This document shows positions 1 to 12,141 of a DNA stretch of 64,000 bases, in pieces (the stretch's first letter is position 1; every line of letters begins with the position of its first letter). The notes under the pieces were generated by a model. That model was not told where the DNA came from. It did no database searches and saw only the letters and a program-made list of their open reading frames with translations. A program made the translations under genes and the position numbers. Source of the stretch: Mixophyes australis (Eukaryota > Chordata > Amphibia > Anura > Limnodynastidae); the NCBI GenBank assembly GCA_036250195.1, contig JAVHZZ010000002.1, positions 275,678,460 through 275,742,459 of the forward strand. Reading direction: 5' to 3'.

Positions 1-420
1 AATAACGAGCGGCCCCCCAAAAACAAACAAACCAGCCCTAGTGCTAACAGACTAGGCTGGTATTGTTTAAATTGGGGAAATGTAAAGGTATGGGGTCCTC
101 CAAAATTAGCACTCGACAGTATAGCAGGAAAACCTGCAGAATGCGGTGTGTTTCCCATAGAACCAAACCAACTCTTGGCCAGTCAGCAGGGTCTAAATTC
201 CCTAGTTGGAACATGCCTTCAAAAAAAATGTGACCCTTCCCCAAGAACAACCAGCCCTGTGCTGATAGCACTAGGGATATTCTCACACCCTTGGTACATT
301 GAGTGTTGGTTAATTAGTAAAACAAATAGTTAATATTTAATTTTGTCTGGACATGTCCTAACATGGCATGCTGCTCTGGCATCTGGGGATGCCTGGGACC
401 TGTAGTGCACCAGAAAAAAA
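1..420. repeat. unclassified interspersed-repeat fragment
   Basis: Two similar segments, each opening with ACCAGCCCT and ending near ACTAGG, lie at about 31-56 and 248-273. The first can fold back on itself (ACCAGCCC against GGCTGGT). Near 362-405 there is a GCATGCTG...CTGTAGTGCACC stretch of a kind common in frog repeats. I cannot assign a family and see no coding potential. Confidence 0.3.
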
Positions 421-1213
421 ATGACAATAAGCACACACACACATATGAAAATAAAAACGTTAATAGAAATAAAAAAAACCTCCGCCATACCACCGTGTTT
501 GACCCCTTATTTTGTCACTTAGGTCACAAACAGAGGCTTTACTGTGAATTAAAATACATGATGTTTAAGGCAGATATTATTTATTTGTTGGCTATACAGA
601 TTTAATTATGTCTTCAATTGAAAGATATAAAATACTTCCATGATATTTATAACAATCCTAAAAAAATTATCTTACATCTCAAATAAAAAAAACAACTAAT
701 CATCTAAGAAATATTACAGAATAAAACTTAAATCCAACTCCAATTCAATTCCATGTAAGCTTGGCAAATAGTTTATTTAATGTAAAATAATTAATATTAG
801 TAAATTAATGTATAATTGTTTATAGGTGCATAGAAGCAATATAAAATTCCAAATTATTTGCACTCTTAAAAAAGGTGCAAATAGTTTTAAACCTTAGTTT
901 GTCTCATTTAGATATCAAGTTTAGCTTAGCATTTAAAATGTTCCTGCTCAGTAATTCATATTGCTGTCCATGAGAAGCCAATGTATAGTGTGCTGATTTC
1001 TTATATTGCAAAATCACTAGTGTCAAGAATAAAAATCTCCCGAGACCTAATCTATAAATTATCACTCTTCTAATTTGTCAGGAATCCATTCCCCATCTAA
1101 TCTTCACCTGTCACAAACCACACCCAGTGAACTAGGAAGCTACTGTAAAGGACAACATAAAATTCCTTCGCTCTGTCTTACAGTGCATTCCTACACTACC
1201 TATCCAATAAGAA
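421..1213. other. no feature seen
   Basis: AT-rich sequence with short A and T runs and a small CA stretch near 431-443. No convincing ORF, terminal repeat or RNA-like fold was found. Confidence 0.5.
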
Positions 1214-1940
1214 AATAGTGAAAGAGAAAAAGGGGCACTTCTTTAAATTAATGAAATGTGTACAAGTGTATAAAATAATTTCAGATGGCAGCCAAGGACA
1301 AACTAGAGCAATGTGCAAGTGCAAATAAAAGAAAAATGTTGTCTGGCGCTCAGAAACAAACAAAATATAAAAATCACAGTGTCAGCATATAAATAAAGGA
1401 GACTTTTGTGCACAATATAGATATATTGGGGTTTAGCTCATCTGCTGGTGTCAAGACATCTCCTGTAGGCGAGTCCCTAAGCTAGTGATACAAATTTACA
1501 TTCATGGTGTTTCATTTAAAACGTTCCCCTGAACCTCCATCTTAGAAAGTCTGCAGCACCTTTAGGGAGTGGTCAACTGCCAAAAAACAAACTAAAAAAT
1601 AGTGAAAGAGAAAAAGGCGCGCTTCTTTAAATTAGTGAAATGTGTGCAAGTGTATAAAATCATTTAAGACGGCAGCCAAGGACAAACTAGACCAATGTGC
1701 AAGTGCAAATACAAGAAAAATGTTGTCCAGTGCTCAGAAACAAACAAACAAAATATAAAAATCACAGTGTCAGCATATACATGAAGTCTCCTTTATATAT
1801 GCTGACACTGTGATTTTTATATTTTGTTTGTTTCTAAATGCCGAACAACATTTTTTTTTATTTGCACTTGCACATTGGTCTAGTTTGTCCTTTACTGCCC
1901 TCTCAAATGATTTTATACACTTGTACACATTTCATTAATA
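1214..1940. repeat. imperfect repeat trio: two direct copies and one inverted copy
   Basis: Copy A (about 1214-1402) and copy B (about 1598-1786) are direct repeats that both begin AATAGTGAAAGAGAAAAAGG and share the order 'AAATGTG, caagtgtataaaa, ggcagccaaggacaaacta, atcacagtgtcagcatat'. Copy C (about 1787-1940) is the reverse complement and directly abuts copy B, so B and C can form a hairpin with arms of about 150 bp. The likely origin is a non-autonomous DNA transposon or partial tandem duplication. No coding capacity was seen. Confidence 0.75.
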
Positions 1941-1945
1941 TTGCC

Positions 1946-2760
1946 AAATATGGCCACCAGTGCATCATAAACTTGTAGAACAAGCGGAAGAGGTCTTCAC
2001 CTATAGCAGCTGCCTTTCCCGTAGAGACTGATTATGCTCACAGGTCCTCTGATGCCCCCAGGTCTTACACTCAGTGTATTACAAGTTTATGGTCACACAG
2101 GAGTGGGAGGTAATACACGGAGTAGGGACAGGCCAGAGGTCTGCGGACTGGAATAGAGATGATAATGTCTGACTGGCCTAACAGAGCACAGGCGGAGACA
2201 TCAGATACAAGCAGGATCAGGGCCACGGGCAATGATGCAAATCCGGTAACAGGCAGAGGGTCAGGGCAACAAGCAATGGTTCAAGTCCAGGTACAGGCAG
2301 AAGGTCAGGGCAACTAGCGATGCTTCAGAGTCCAGGTAATAGGTAGAGGTCATACATAGAAATCAATCCAAAGGTATTCACAAAACACAGCACAGAAGCA
2401 GGTAGCAAACTGGAACAGAACGCTATAACTGGCAGTGAGGCTCAGTCCTCACTGCCTTAAATAGTACTGATACCAATGAATATGCAGGGTGCCCAGCTGT
2501 CATAATCAGCCAGGTGGCTGCAATAATATTGATCCAATCAGCCATGGAAGGCTGAGCCTATACAGCCCTGTGCGCCCGCGCGGCTGTTTGACAGCTGGTC
2601 CGGCACGACGGGAGGGAGCAGCAAGCGCCCCGGTTGTTGCCTAGGCAACCGGGATGAGGAAGCCGGGAGTGACGTCTCGGTTGTCATGGTGATGGACAGG
2701 ACGCCCGGAGAAGAGAGAGGCGAGCCGCGGCGGCCAGTACTGGAGCCGCGGCTTGTGACA
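1946..2760 (-). mobile_element. Gypsy-type solo LTR (minus strand)
   Basis: Read on the minus strand the element starts TGTCACAAGCCGCGGC at 2760. It contains a promoter-like TATTTAAGG box (near 2455-2463) followed by 'CAGTGAGG...GCCTCACTGCC', the same motif seen in the Gypsy LTR at 36.1-36.7 kb. The start region is strikingly GC-rich compared with its surroundings. An internal 44-bp tandem repeat occurs three times (starts near 2215, 2259, 2303). The inner end is uncertain: the LTR may end at about 1961 (…TGCA) with a short internal remnant following, or at 1946, where TTGCC occurs on both sides (1941-1945 and 2761-2765). A 5-bp TSD would be normal for Gypsy elements, but the terminal CA is missing in that reading. 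Confidence 0.7.
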
Positions 2761-4155
2761 TTGCCTCTGTCTGCTTTTGTGCCATGCTGTTGTTATATTG
2801 AGTAGAAAATGGACATATCCTAATAAAATATTAACAGTAAAAACTAGCTACCTACATTATATTCATCTAAATAATTAGGTCATTTTTAACGCTTTAAATA
2901 ATAGCAGTAGGCAAGCGTGGAGATAAGTGTTTGCCAGAAAACCTCTCAGAACAAAATTAAAAGCAATTAAAACACGTACACCTTTAGTAAATGTATCTTA
3001 ATGTGTCCAAATGATTATATAAAGATTATGTTATATACACCTTCACATGACATTAAATGGGAATAAGTTCATTTTTAATTTTTCAAAATGCTAAATTTTC
3101 AGAGAACTAAAGATATACCTAGTTTATTTTTCTTTTAAATAATCCCCATCTCTGAAGTAGCCATACCTGTGAGTTTTTCATGTCCAAGAACCCTGCAGCT
3201 GAAAATATAATTACCTCTCCCTCAGTATCGGATAATTCTTCAGTGCTTTACACCCTTTGAATGAAAACAGTACAAATGTATCCAGGACACTGATTGTATA
3301 GCTTTCTTATAGAGCCATGTCCCAGATGGCAAATTCTATAACTATATGATGCTGTATATGCTAATGCTATTGATTACATAAATAAGTCTGTGGGAATGGG
3401 CAGAGCAAACAGGTATTTACTAGTGCAGACAAGATGGCAACTGCTGACCTGTAGTAAAGATTGAACAGGCCAGATATTATTTCTTGAATCATTTCACCAG
3501 ATCTGTACAAAAATGCAAAAAATGTTGGAATTTATTGATTGCAAAAAAAATGAGCTATATCCCAGAAAGTCAAGGTTAGACCATAGTCGAGACTGTTCAA
3601 CCATGTGTAAACCGGCTCCAACATGTGCAAGCATAAATTAATACATGTTAAAGGTTTTTAACTGCAAATGTGGAGAAGCTTGAACATAAACACAAATACT
3701 TCGAACTGCAAAAACAAATAATAGAAAATAATTTTTATTACTAAAAATATTGTTAAGATAGTGTTTAAAAATAAATGTATTTAAAAAAATAATACTATTA
3801 ATGTGAAGAGTGAATGCAAGACATAAGCAACAAACCTCAACTGTGAATGGAAAATGCAAACTGAAAATGTGAATATGGACTGGCGAACACAAGAGCTGCA
3901 AATTTCTAACCACAAAATACTTTTTGTCCCTACTTGTTAGTAATGATGATATTATTTTATGGTTCCATTCAGATCACAAAAAACTTACCTCGAAAGCGAT
4001 TTCCATTTTAAATTTCCTCTGCAAAGTCGCCGATATCCGTCGACTTGCAGATACCGCTACTTAAAAGATTTACCCCCTAGTGTTGTTAGCTTTAAGCACA
4101 TTTCCTAGAGTCAGCACAGAAGAAAGAATGAAATCAATAGCGCTAAATGTAACAA
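2761..4155. other. no feature seen
   Basis: About 1.4 kb of AT-rich unique-looking sequence. The one open frame here (3638-3913, minus) has low-complexity composition and no recognisable domain. Confidence 0.5.
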
Positions 4156-4157
4156 AA

Positions 4158-4176
4158 TACACTTATTATAATTATA

Positions 4177-4208
<32 letters not shown>

Positions 4209-4237
4209 CTTGTAATTATTATTATTATCTTGTAAGG
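4158..4237. repeat. ATT/AAT microsatellite
   Basis: A run of TTA trinucleotides with a duplicated TCTTGTAATTATT interruption. Confidence 0.9.
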
Positions 4238-4381
4238 TACTGCCACATAAAACTAATTCAAAGTTTGGAAAAGAAAAACATATAGCTGTTGAAAATGCAT
4301 AGAGGACATTGTGAATGGTTAAAAGTTACTTCCTACCAATCCAATAAAGTATTGAAGAATCAAACCCCCTTTCCATATTTT

Positions 4382-7221
4382 ATTTTTTTTACAAATAAAA
4401 TGACATTGGTTTCATAGATTTTTCAAAAGGGGTACAGAAAGAAAAAAAGGGAAAGGGTACATAAAAGGGAATTTAACACAATGATCCTGAAAGCATATAG
4501 AATCAGAGCAACATCTAATTGACTATTTGTCATATATGGTAGACCCTGCTAATGGCCTACGTACATACATAAGCTCATTCACCAGTAGTGGGCTTGAGTG
4601 GGGAACATGACGGGGCTCCCTCCCTTTCGGTAACATAGTTATGCCAGGCTCTCCACTTAACCAGCGGGAATGATGTTGACGTAGAGTATGGGACACCTAG
4701 GGTTTCCATTTCAAAGTTAAAATTAATTTTAGAGATCACTTTGGCCAGGGGTGAGGGCAGAGATTGCTTCCATGCCTGAGCGATAGCTGCTCTGGTTGCT
4801 ATCAACACCTGACCTGTCACATATCTATCCCAACGTGGGAGAGCAGGAGGATAATATTGTAATAGAGCCAACTCTGGCGTGGAGGGGATCAAGTGACCAA
4901 GGACTGGGTTTATCAATTGCAAAACCTTGTTCCATAGTGGACATACCACAGGACATGACCAAAATATATGGAGAATGTCACCACGTTCTGAACAATTGCG
5001 TCAACATAGTGGGGATATGGAGGGCCACATTTTATGGAGTTTGTCTGGGGTGGCATATGTTCTATTCAATAGTTTTACCAACATCTCCGTATGGTTAAGG
5101 CACTTAGACATTTTAAAAGAGTTGACAGAGATATGTTCCCAGTCTTCCTCTGACAATTCTAACTGGTGGTCTGTTTCCCATTGGATCTGAGGTTTAGACT
5201 TAGATGCAGTGGTTAGGCACAATAGGGTATTATACCAGAGGGTAATGCTGGCTTTACTACTACCTTTAGGTAACGGGGAGTAATACCTGGCCAGGGGAGG
5301 TCCTATCGCCAGATTTCTCAACGGTGGAGAGGCTAGTAGATGCCTAATTTGGAGGTATTTATAGAAGTTACCCTTGGGCAGTGAATGCAGGCACTAAGAT
5401 GCGAGTAGGAGAAAAGCACGCCCGAATCCAACAAATGTCCTAGAGTCTGAATACCCCTACTAACCCAACCAGAGAGATTTAAATCTGCTATTTGTCTGGT
5501 GACCACCTTCAATGACACATCCGTCGTGGGACGTACCAACCCCTCGGTATCCTGGCACAGGTGGTCCCACACAGTCAGGGTGTCCCTAGCAAGGGCCGGC
5601 AAGGTCTCCGCAGAAGATCTCCACTGACCAGGTACCCATAGAAGAACCGTCAGAGGGTACTCTGGGTTACATGCTATTTCCAGGTCTACCCAAGGTTTCA
5701 CACCCCTTGTAAGGTACCAATCGCAGACTTGGGATAAAATGCAAGCCTCATGATATCTTGTCAAGTGAGGAAGGGCCTGTCCCCCTTGTTGTTTCCTTCT
5801 AGTCAGATGCTGCATAGCAATACGCGGGGGTCTGGACTTCTAAACATATGTTTTCATCAGAGAGGTCAATTTGGCTAGTAACCCCGGGGAAAGGCACAAC
5901 GGGAGCATACGGAATAGGTACATTAATTTAGGGAGGAGCATCATTTTAAATGCTGAGATCCTACCTAACCAGGAGACCTCAAAGCCCATCCACAACCCTA
6001 TGAGCTTCAATAATTGTTGGTGTAGTAGAGAAAAGTTATGGTTTACAATTGAGTCTAGATGGGAAGTTATTTGAATCCCAAGATAAGTCCAGTAGTTTTC
6101 CAAGAGTAATTAAATTTATCTTTTAAGGCCTGCAATCTGGCTGCTGGGACATTTATAGGGAGTACCTCTGTCTTTGAGGTATTCAATTTAAAAAGGGAAG
6201 CTCTCCCGAACTGAAACAGAAGGTCATGTATCGCTGGCAGTGAGGTCTCTGGGTTAGTGATGAACAGGAGCACGTCGTCAGTGAATAAGCACACTTTCTG
6301 GGGTGATCCTCTCACCTCTAGTCCTGTGCATCTTTGGTCAAGTCTTATTCGTGCCGCCAGCGGTTCCACAGCCATCAAATAGATAATGGGAGACATGGGG
6401 TACCCTGTTGGGTTCCGTTAGTAATTGAAAAGTTTAGGGAGAGAAACCTGCCACTATATAGCCGAGCTAATGGGTTTGAATATAGGGATAATATGGCATT
6501 CAGGATGTTACCGACAAACCCGAAAGTATGGAGAACCTGAGTCATGTAAGACCAATGTAACCTGTCAAACGCCTTTTTGGCATCTAGAGATAGCAAAAGC
6601 ATGTTATCATCATTTTTATGGCATTGTTCTATTAAATGGAGGATACGTCTCGAATTGTCAAGGGCCTGTCTACCTATCACAAAACCCACCTGATCTGGGT
6701 GGATCAATTCTGGAATGATGGGAGAAAGTCTGTTAGCAATAGGTTTTGCGAATTTTTTGACATCAGTATTTAAAAGGGCTATGGGACAATAATTCTTACA
6801 GTCAGTAGGGTCCTTTCCCGGTTTGGGGATGACCACTATATGAGATTCTAACATCTCAGATGGGAAGGACCCAAGATTAGTTCCGGCCTCGTACCGTTGG
6901 AGAAGGGTAGGTGACAGCACATCTTGAAATGTGATAAAAAATTAATTGTTATATTCATCAGGGCCAGGTGCTTTATTCTTGGGAAGTTGTTAAATGACCT
7001 TATCGATTTCCTCTAAAGACCAGGGGGCATTCAGTTCTACCCAAAGAGAAGGGGATATAGCTGGAAGGTAGAGATTTTCCAAAAAGGTGGCAATGTCGTG
7101 TACTGTCGGCTGGTACGTAGAGGGGTCAGAGCTCCGATTATAAAGATCTGTGTAGAAGGCCGCAAAGGAGTCTGCAATAGCTCTTGGATTGGTAATCTTA
7201 GTGCCCTTGATGGTTGTGATG
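4382..7221 (-). mobile_element. 5'-truncated L1 LINE with 14-bp target-site duplication
   Basis: CCTTTCCATATTTT is present at 4368-4381 and again at 7222-7235, flanking the insert exactly. On the minus strand the insert starts inside ORF2 and ends with a short A-tail (the T run at 4383-4390). This is the signature of target-primed reverse transcription by an L1-type machinery with 5' truncation. The 2.84 kb insert contains only the RT and C-terminal part of ORF2. An exact TSD suggests a moderately young insertion, although the coding frame is already broken in several places. Confidence 0.93.
4575..7221 (-). pseudogene. L1 ORF2 fragment (reverse transcriptase and C-terminal region), frameshifted
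   Basis: Pieces are read from high to low coordinates. About 6930-7221 gives the region before RT, ending in a PKNKAPGPDE-type motif. 6375-6920 (181 codons) carries the finger/palm motifs VVIPKPGKDPTDCKNYCPIALLN, read here as VIPKPGKDP and PIALLN, then LLLSLDAKKAFDRLHW and NGTQQGTP. 6067-6396 holds the catalytic box as FTDDVLLF, where L1 normally has FADD. 5840-6103, 5333-5815, 5001-5321 and 4575-4949 cover the thumb and C-terminal region, ending with a CPLWNKV motif typical of L1 tails. Frame changes separate these blocks, so it cannot make a full ORF2 protein. In an intact element this protein nicks target DNA and copies L1 RNA. The endonuclease part is absent because of 5' truncation. Confidence 0.92.
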
Positions 7222-7235
7222 CCTTTCCATATTTT

Positions 7236-7680
7236 TGATTGGTTGGAATTTTAAACTAATCAGATGTATGATTTCCAACCAAACAAAATAGTGTGTATAA
7301 GAAGGACATTATTATAACCTCTTTAAGCTTCTGTAGCCACAATCAATCAGAATATAAATATAAATAATGTTTACACTATCCTAAAATTGCTTCATTTCAT
7401 GCCACATTTATAAAAAAGGAGCATGTGGAATTTTCTTTGTTGTTGGGGCAGAAATGTTAAAGTTGGGGTCTTTTCCTCTACTACGCCACACCAGCATTAT
7501 TTTTATTCATTATATATATATGTATATAAGGTGTTTGGCTTGAAGATGGGAATATATGTAAGACATAGAGCAAATAAAAGGTGGATGGAATAGTGCTTGA
7601 TGCCTTCTGTCAAGTATGGCGGAAGAAATGTAAAAGTAAGGAGATGTTTGGGTGCTGGAAAAGAGGGAGATTTACAGAGA
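7236..7680. other. no feature seen
   Basis: AT-rich sequence right of the L1 insertion, with a short TATATATA tract near 7511-7530 and no coding or terminal-repeat signal. Confidence 0.5.
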
Positions 7681-8002
7681 GGGCCTGATTAATGAAAGAC
7701 AAAAAAAAAAAAAAAGAAGTACCTTTGATCCTAGACAAAACCATGTTATAATGCAAGGGGGGCAAATTAGTTTATTACTTTGCACATAAGTTAAATATTA
7801 GCTTTTTTTTCATCTAGTACACAAATACTCGATAGCTTTATATGTACAATGAAAATTTAAAGTTATTCTAGGACATGCCCTACGCCAAATATATATCTGT
7901 CTCCACATTTTAAATTTACCTCCCCCTCCAATGCAACATGGTTTTGCCCAGGTGAAAAGTTACTCATTTTTTTTGCTTTACTTTCCTTGATGAATCAGAC
8001 CC
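7681..8002. mobile_element. Harbinger-like MITE, GGGCCTGATT family
   Basis: Terminal inverted repeats: left GGGCCTGATTAATGAAAG, right (complement) GGGTCTGATTCATCAAGG. The interior is partly palindromic: 'AAACCATGTTATAATGCAAGGGGGG' on the left is mirrored by 'ATGCAACATGGTTTTG' on the right. A relative lies at 44656-44923 and a one-ended copy at 42989. No transposase is present. A clean TSD could not be seen. Confidence 0.75.
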
Positions 8003-8710
8003 TCTGTTACTAGACAATGTAGAATGAAAGCTGTGGGCTGGGAATTAAAGAAGTCCTTAAAAGGTTACATACAAGGTTATGCAAGGAAACATTAGAGCCA
8101 TAACCCTGAGCAGTACAAAAAGAGCATGGAACTCAAGCCTAGTTCTGTCCGTATTCAAATCCAAGGTGAGTTTCTATTTGAATCTGAGTGTAAGTACGCT
8201 CTGCCTAAACGATACTTGCTGTATGTTAAAAGACAGAATAGAGGGCAGTATATGCACAAGCATATGTCACATCAGAAAGCATGCAAAAAAATATATATTA
8301 TATATATTATAAAATAAATGAACAACTCTAAACAGTATACTCATTAATAAAATATGGTTGGTTACAAAAATATATATATATTTTACGTTAAATACTTAAA
8401 TCAATGCATTTTTATGGATTATCCTATTTGCATACCAATGTTCTCTGCTAGCTAGTGGCATGTATAAATGTACTTCCAAACAAAGGATATTTGCCACTAA
8501 CACCTGCCCTGTAAGCTGGTGCAAATGATACATCTGAAACCAAGCTTACTTAATAGAAACCCAGGACCTGAATTGGTTGCATTTGCATCAGCACGCCCTG
8601 TACATTGTGCCCAACTGTGCATCATTGTACAGTAAGTACATTGCCTCCGTCCGTCCATATGCAATGTAAGTGACATATGCGTTCGGACATGAGTTGCATG
8701 CAATTGTTTC
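8003..8710. other. no feature seen
   Basis: AT-rich. Two overlapping frames at 8079-8317 read the same DNA without a recognisable domain. TA-rich tracts lie near 8290-8312 and 8369-8383. Confidence 0.45.
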
Positions 8711-9240
8711 CATTGGCATAAGGTTTATTTGACCATGTGCGGAACTATTTCACACAAGATACAACCCACAAACGGATTTACTGCTGAACATGTATCAAAC
8801 CCACTATAAGTTAGACAGACAAGATAACATGACAGAACTGTCAGACGCAATCCATATCCAGAGCAGGAGCCTAACAAAGCATTAGGGATCACAATCCGAG
8901 GACAGGGCAGGCAGCAGACAAGGATAAATGGGAAGAAGTGGTCAAGGATGGCAGTAGGGAAGCAAAGTACTATATGAGCAGGGTCAAAACAGAGTTCACA
9001 ACTATACAGCGTACAAACGCCAAAGCAAACTAACTTTATTACAGGCAACTAGTGAATGACTCTGACAGTCTAATAAATTCACTGGTAACCAATCAAAACA
9101 GTGGATCAGTCAAGCCTTCTCTGCGCTGATCAATAATGTCAAGTACCTGAATCAGAGATTGTCAATGCAATAGTTTAAACGGGCTGAGAAGCAGTGGAAC
9201 ACCTGAGTCTGCTAATGTTCCTATAGTAGCCTCTGTCTAC
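8711..9240 (-). mobile_element. possible decayed LTR (Gypsy-type), minus strand
   Basis: On the minus strand there is a run of CCTGC/CTGTCC-rich pyrimidine blocks followed by 'CTGCCTGCCCTGTCC', resembling the downstream halves of the Gypsy LTRs elsewhere in this window. No terminal TG/CA pair or TSD could be fixed, so this is only a suggestion. Confidence 0.25.
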
Positions 9241-11960
9241 AATCTAAGATATATGAAGCTAGAATCATTACATATATGCCTGGTTTACTAGCCATTTCTA
9301 TGATTTGCATAGACTGATATATTCCAATATTGGGTGTGGTATAAAGCTAATATACCTACATCTATTTTAAATCAGGCCCTAAGGTTTTTTTTTAACCCCA
9401 AAGGGTTTTTAAAGTTTCCAAAGAAAAAAGTATACACAAACAGTCACAGTTCCAGTTTGAATGGCAGGCGAACGGATCAGGTATCATAAACAAATATACA
9501 TCAAACCAAAGAAGACACAGACAGGGGCAACTAATATCTAAAGGAAAGAATCGAGTATGGTGGGGGTATGAAGACATCACCTGGAACCACCCTGGGGTGG
9601 AGTTAATGGCGTGTTATGCAGAGGACCCTTTATGTGGTTGGTCAAGAAGGAGGAACATAAGCCCTAACTGGACCTAGAGGTCAAGACAGCAGCCATATGA
9701 GTAACGTAATAGTCAGACCAGGTGAAGAACTTCATCAGAAGCGAAGCTGCTGAATTGGAATATTGAAGCCAATAGTTTCCATCACATAACAATGCTGGGT
9801 CTTTGCTATAATTTTGGAGAGAGGTGGAGGAGCCATGTTCTTCCAGATGCCCTAAGTTTTTAAGCTTATTTACATATATTATCAAGTTAAGTAGATGTTC
9901 AGTATAGATACAAAAATCTGTCAAATTTAGACCATTTAAGAATAACACCATGCCACTTCCTTGCTTCTTATGTGTGCACTGAATCTTGTGCATGTGCTAT
10001 CGCAGTTGCCTGTGCACTCACTCCTTTCAGGAATAACACCCATGTATGTCTAGGCTCGGCAAAACCCATTATAGGTTAACTTGGCCAATATTTGTCCTTG
10101 GATTTACTGCTACTGTGTTGCCACCTATTTTATGCTGCATGATCGGATCTTTGACCTTGATTTTGCTGGCTGATTTTATACCGCTTTTGTACATTGTGTT
10201 TACTGTGGTCTACCTTACCTCTCTCCTGTATTCAAATATACAATATATTCCAGACGCATTAGAGTCCAAAAAAGAGTGTAATGAATGTAAATGGGTATAC
10301 CTAAATTACAAAAAGGCATAGACTGTTGATCATCTGAAAACCCTAACAGCACTGTGAAAAACAAATCAATATCATGGACATCAATTAGACACAGATGACA
10401 GAAAAAGCATAAGTTGCAAATGGCAATAATAGTTATTCAAACATGATACACATTCAACAAATATTTTTATTAAAAATACATATAAATCACCATGCTATCA
10501 CTATAAAAATATATAAAGGACTTTAAATGGAAACGGAAAGTGAGAAACAATCACTGCTTAAATCTTCTTAAACAGAGTTTAGCCTCTAACAACGATAAAG
10601 CATCTGTTAGAAAAGATTTAAATTTCACTTAAGTTACCCTTTAGCTTTAAATGCATGTTTCATATAGAGGTAACAAACAATCTGTATCAAATACCCGTGA
10701 ACAGGGATTTTTACATATCTTAGTATCGAGTTCCTCACTGAAGCATACTATACAAGGCAAGCTTTAAAGTGGAGATTAAATAAATATCTTCTAAGGAAGC
10801 AAAACTACTTTTCAATTGCCCACACACTGGGATTCTTGTTCTAACGGAATTATAGTCAAGATCTCCCAACGACAGACTCAAATGGGGCCATCTGTAAGTT
10901 GTTCTTCCACGTTTGTAATGCATACTTTAGTCCACTAAACAAATTTCCAGTCACAGATTCACATTTCGAAGTCTGATTCCACTACAGGTAAGTGCGATGT
11001 ATCATATTTTCCCAAGCAATCTGAATGACAGTACCTTTCTTCTCCCTCTGTTAGTTCTTGCAATGACGAGCTTCATTAATTTCTCAAAGCTTATAAACGA
11101 GTGTATGCAGACCTCCTTATATTCAAGTCCATATTAAATTGACACACGCCTTTTCAAATCACTCAATTGGGCAGCACCTGTTTTCCATTTTCTCCCTTTC
11201 GGAGGGAAACCGGTGCTAGATGGCTGTGATATAGATGATTGTTTCATTATCTGGAATGGGGAGTCACGCAGGATTTTGTCTCTCACCTTAACACTAATGA
11301 AAATAATTTAAAATTTACTCACCAATATAGGTTCCTATTATTTCATGTTGGTCAGTGACTACAGCTGCATGAACAAAAGCTATGTGCAACTGAGTGCTTG
11401 TGAACATGAAATGTTCTATGCTAAAGGTAATGCTAAAGGTGAAGATCACATATAATCTGGCTACAGTGCCTAACCTACAGGTATCACTGGTGACTATTAC
11501 ACGGCCTTATTTAATAATTTTGCAAAGAACAGTAATGTGATGCAGCCCATAGTAACCAATTATACATAAGTTTCTAATTGACTAGTGCATTCAGAGAAAT
11601 GAAAGCTAGCATCTGGTTTCTATGTGTTACTGTGCATGTGTTCTTCTTGTCCCATTTTATTTGATAGGCCATTAGATGGAATAACCTAGCATATATGTGT
11701 TATAGGTTAAAAGAGATTTTTAGTTAAAAGAAATAGTAAAACAAATGAGGAGTATACTATAGATATGATTTGATGTGTTCATTAACAAACTGTGAAATTG
11801 ACTTGAATTTGGTAATAACATTTCTAAATATTTCACCTTTGTATTGTAATAATAAGGACACACATGCAGTAAATACCCATGCAGGCAAAATTGGTCACAT
11901 TAAGCTGAGAAAAGACATATATCCATTCAATTCAAATATTTACTTTAAGATCACAAACAC
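9241..11960. other. no feature seen
   Basis: About 2.7 kb without recognisable genes. Frames at 9664-9993 (minus) and 10046-10321 (plus) lack domains. The latter is hydrophobic by composition but has no homology I recognise. Confidence 0.45.
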
Positions 11961-11963
11961 TTA

Positions 11964-12138
11964 GGGCTAGATTTACTAAGCTGCGGGTTTGAAAAAGTGG
12001 GGATGTTGCCTATAGCAACCAATCAGATTCTAGCTTTCATTTATTTTGTACTTTCTACAAAATAATAGCTAGAATCTAATTGGTTGCTATAGGCAATATC
12101 CCCACTCTTTCAAACCCGCAGCTTAGTAAATCTAGCCC
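11964..12138. mobile_element. Harbinger MITE with TTA target-site duplication
   Basis: A 175-bp near-perfect palindrome. The ends are GGGCTAGATTTACTAAGC and its complement, flanked by TTA on both sides (11961-11963 and 12139-12141), as expected for PIF/Harbinger elements (TWA targets). The inner arms contain the mirrored 'CCTATAGCAACCAATCAGA' block (a typical frog MITE motif). It is non-autonomous, with no coding region. The terminal motif is shared with the 1-kb element at 43131-44135. Confidence 0.93.
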
Positions 12139-12141
12139 TTA

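Noticed and set aside
1941..2765. TTGCC as certain 5-bp duplication of the LTR at 1946-2760
   Set aside because: The left LTR end would then lack the terminal CA; a match of 5 bp can be chance, so the boundary is left open.
8711..9240. Confident Gypsy LTR
   Set aside because: Composition resembles LTR downstream regions, but no ends or duplication could be fixed.
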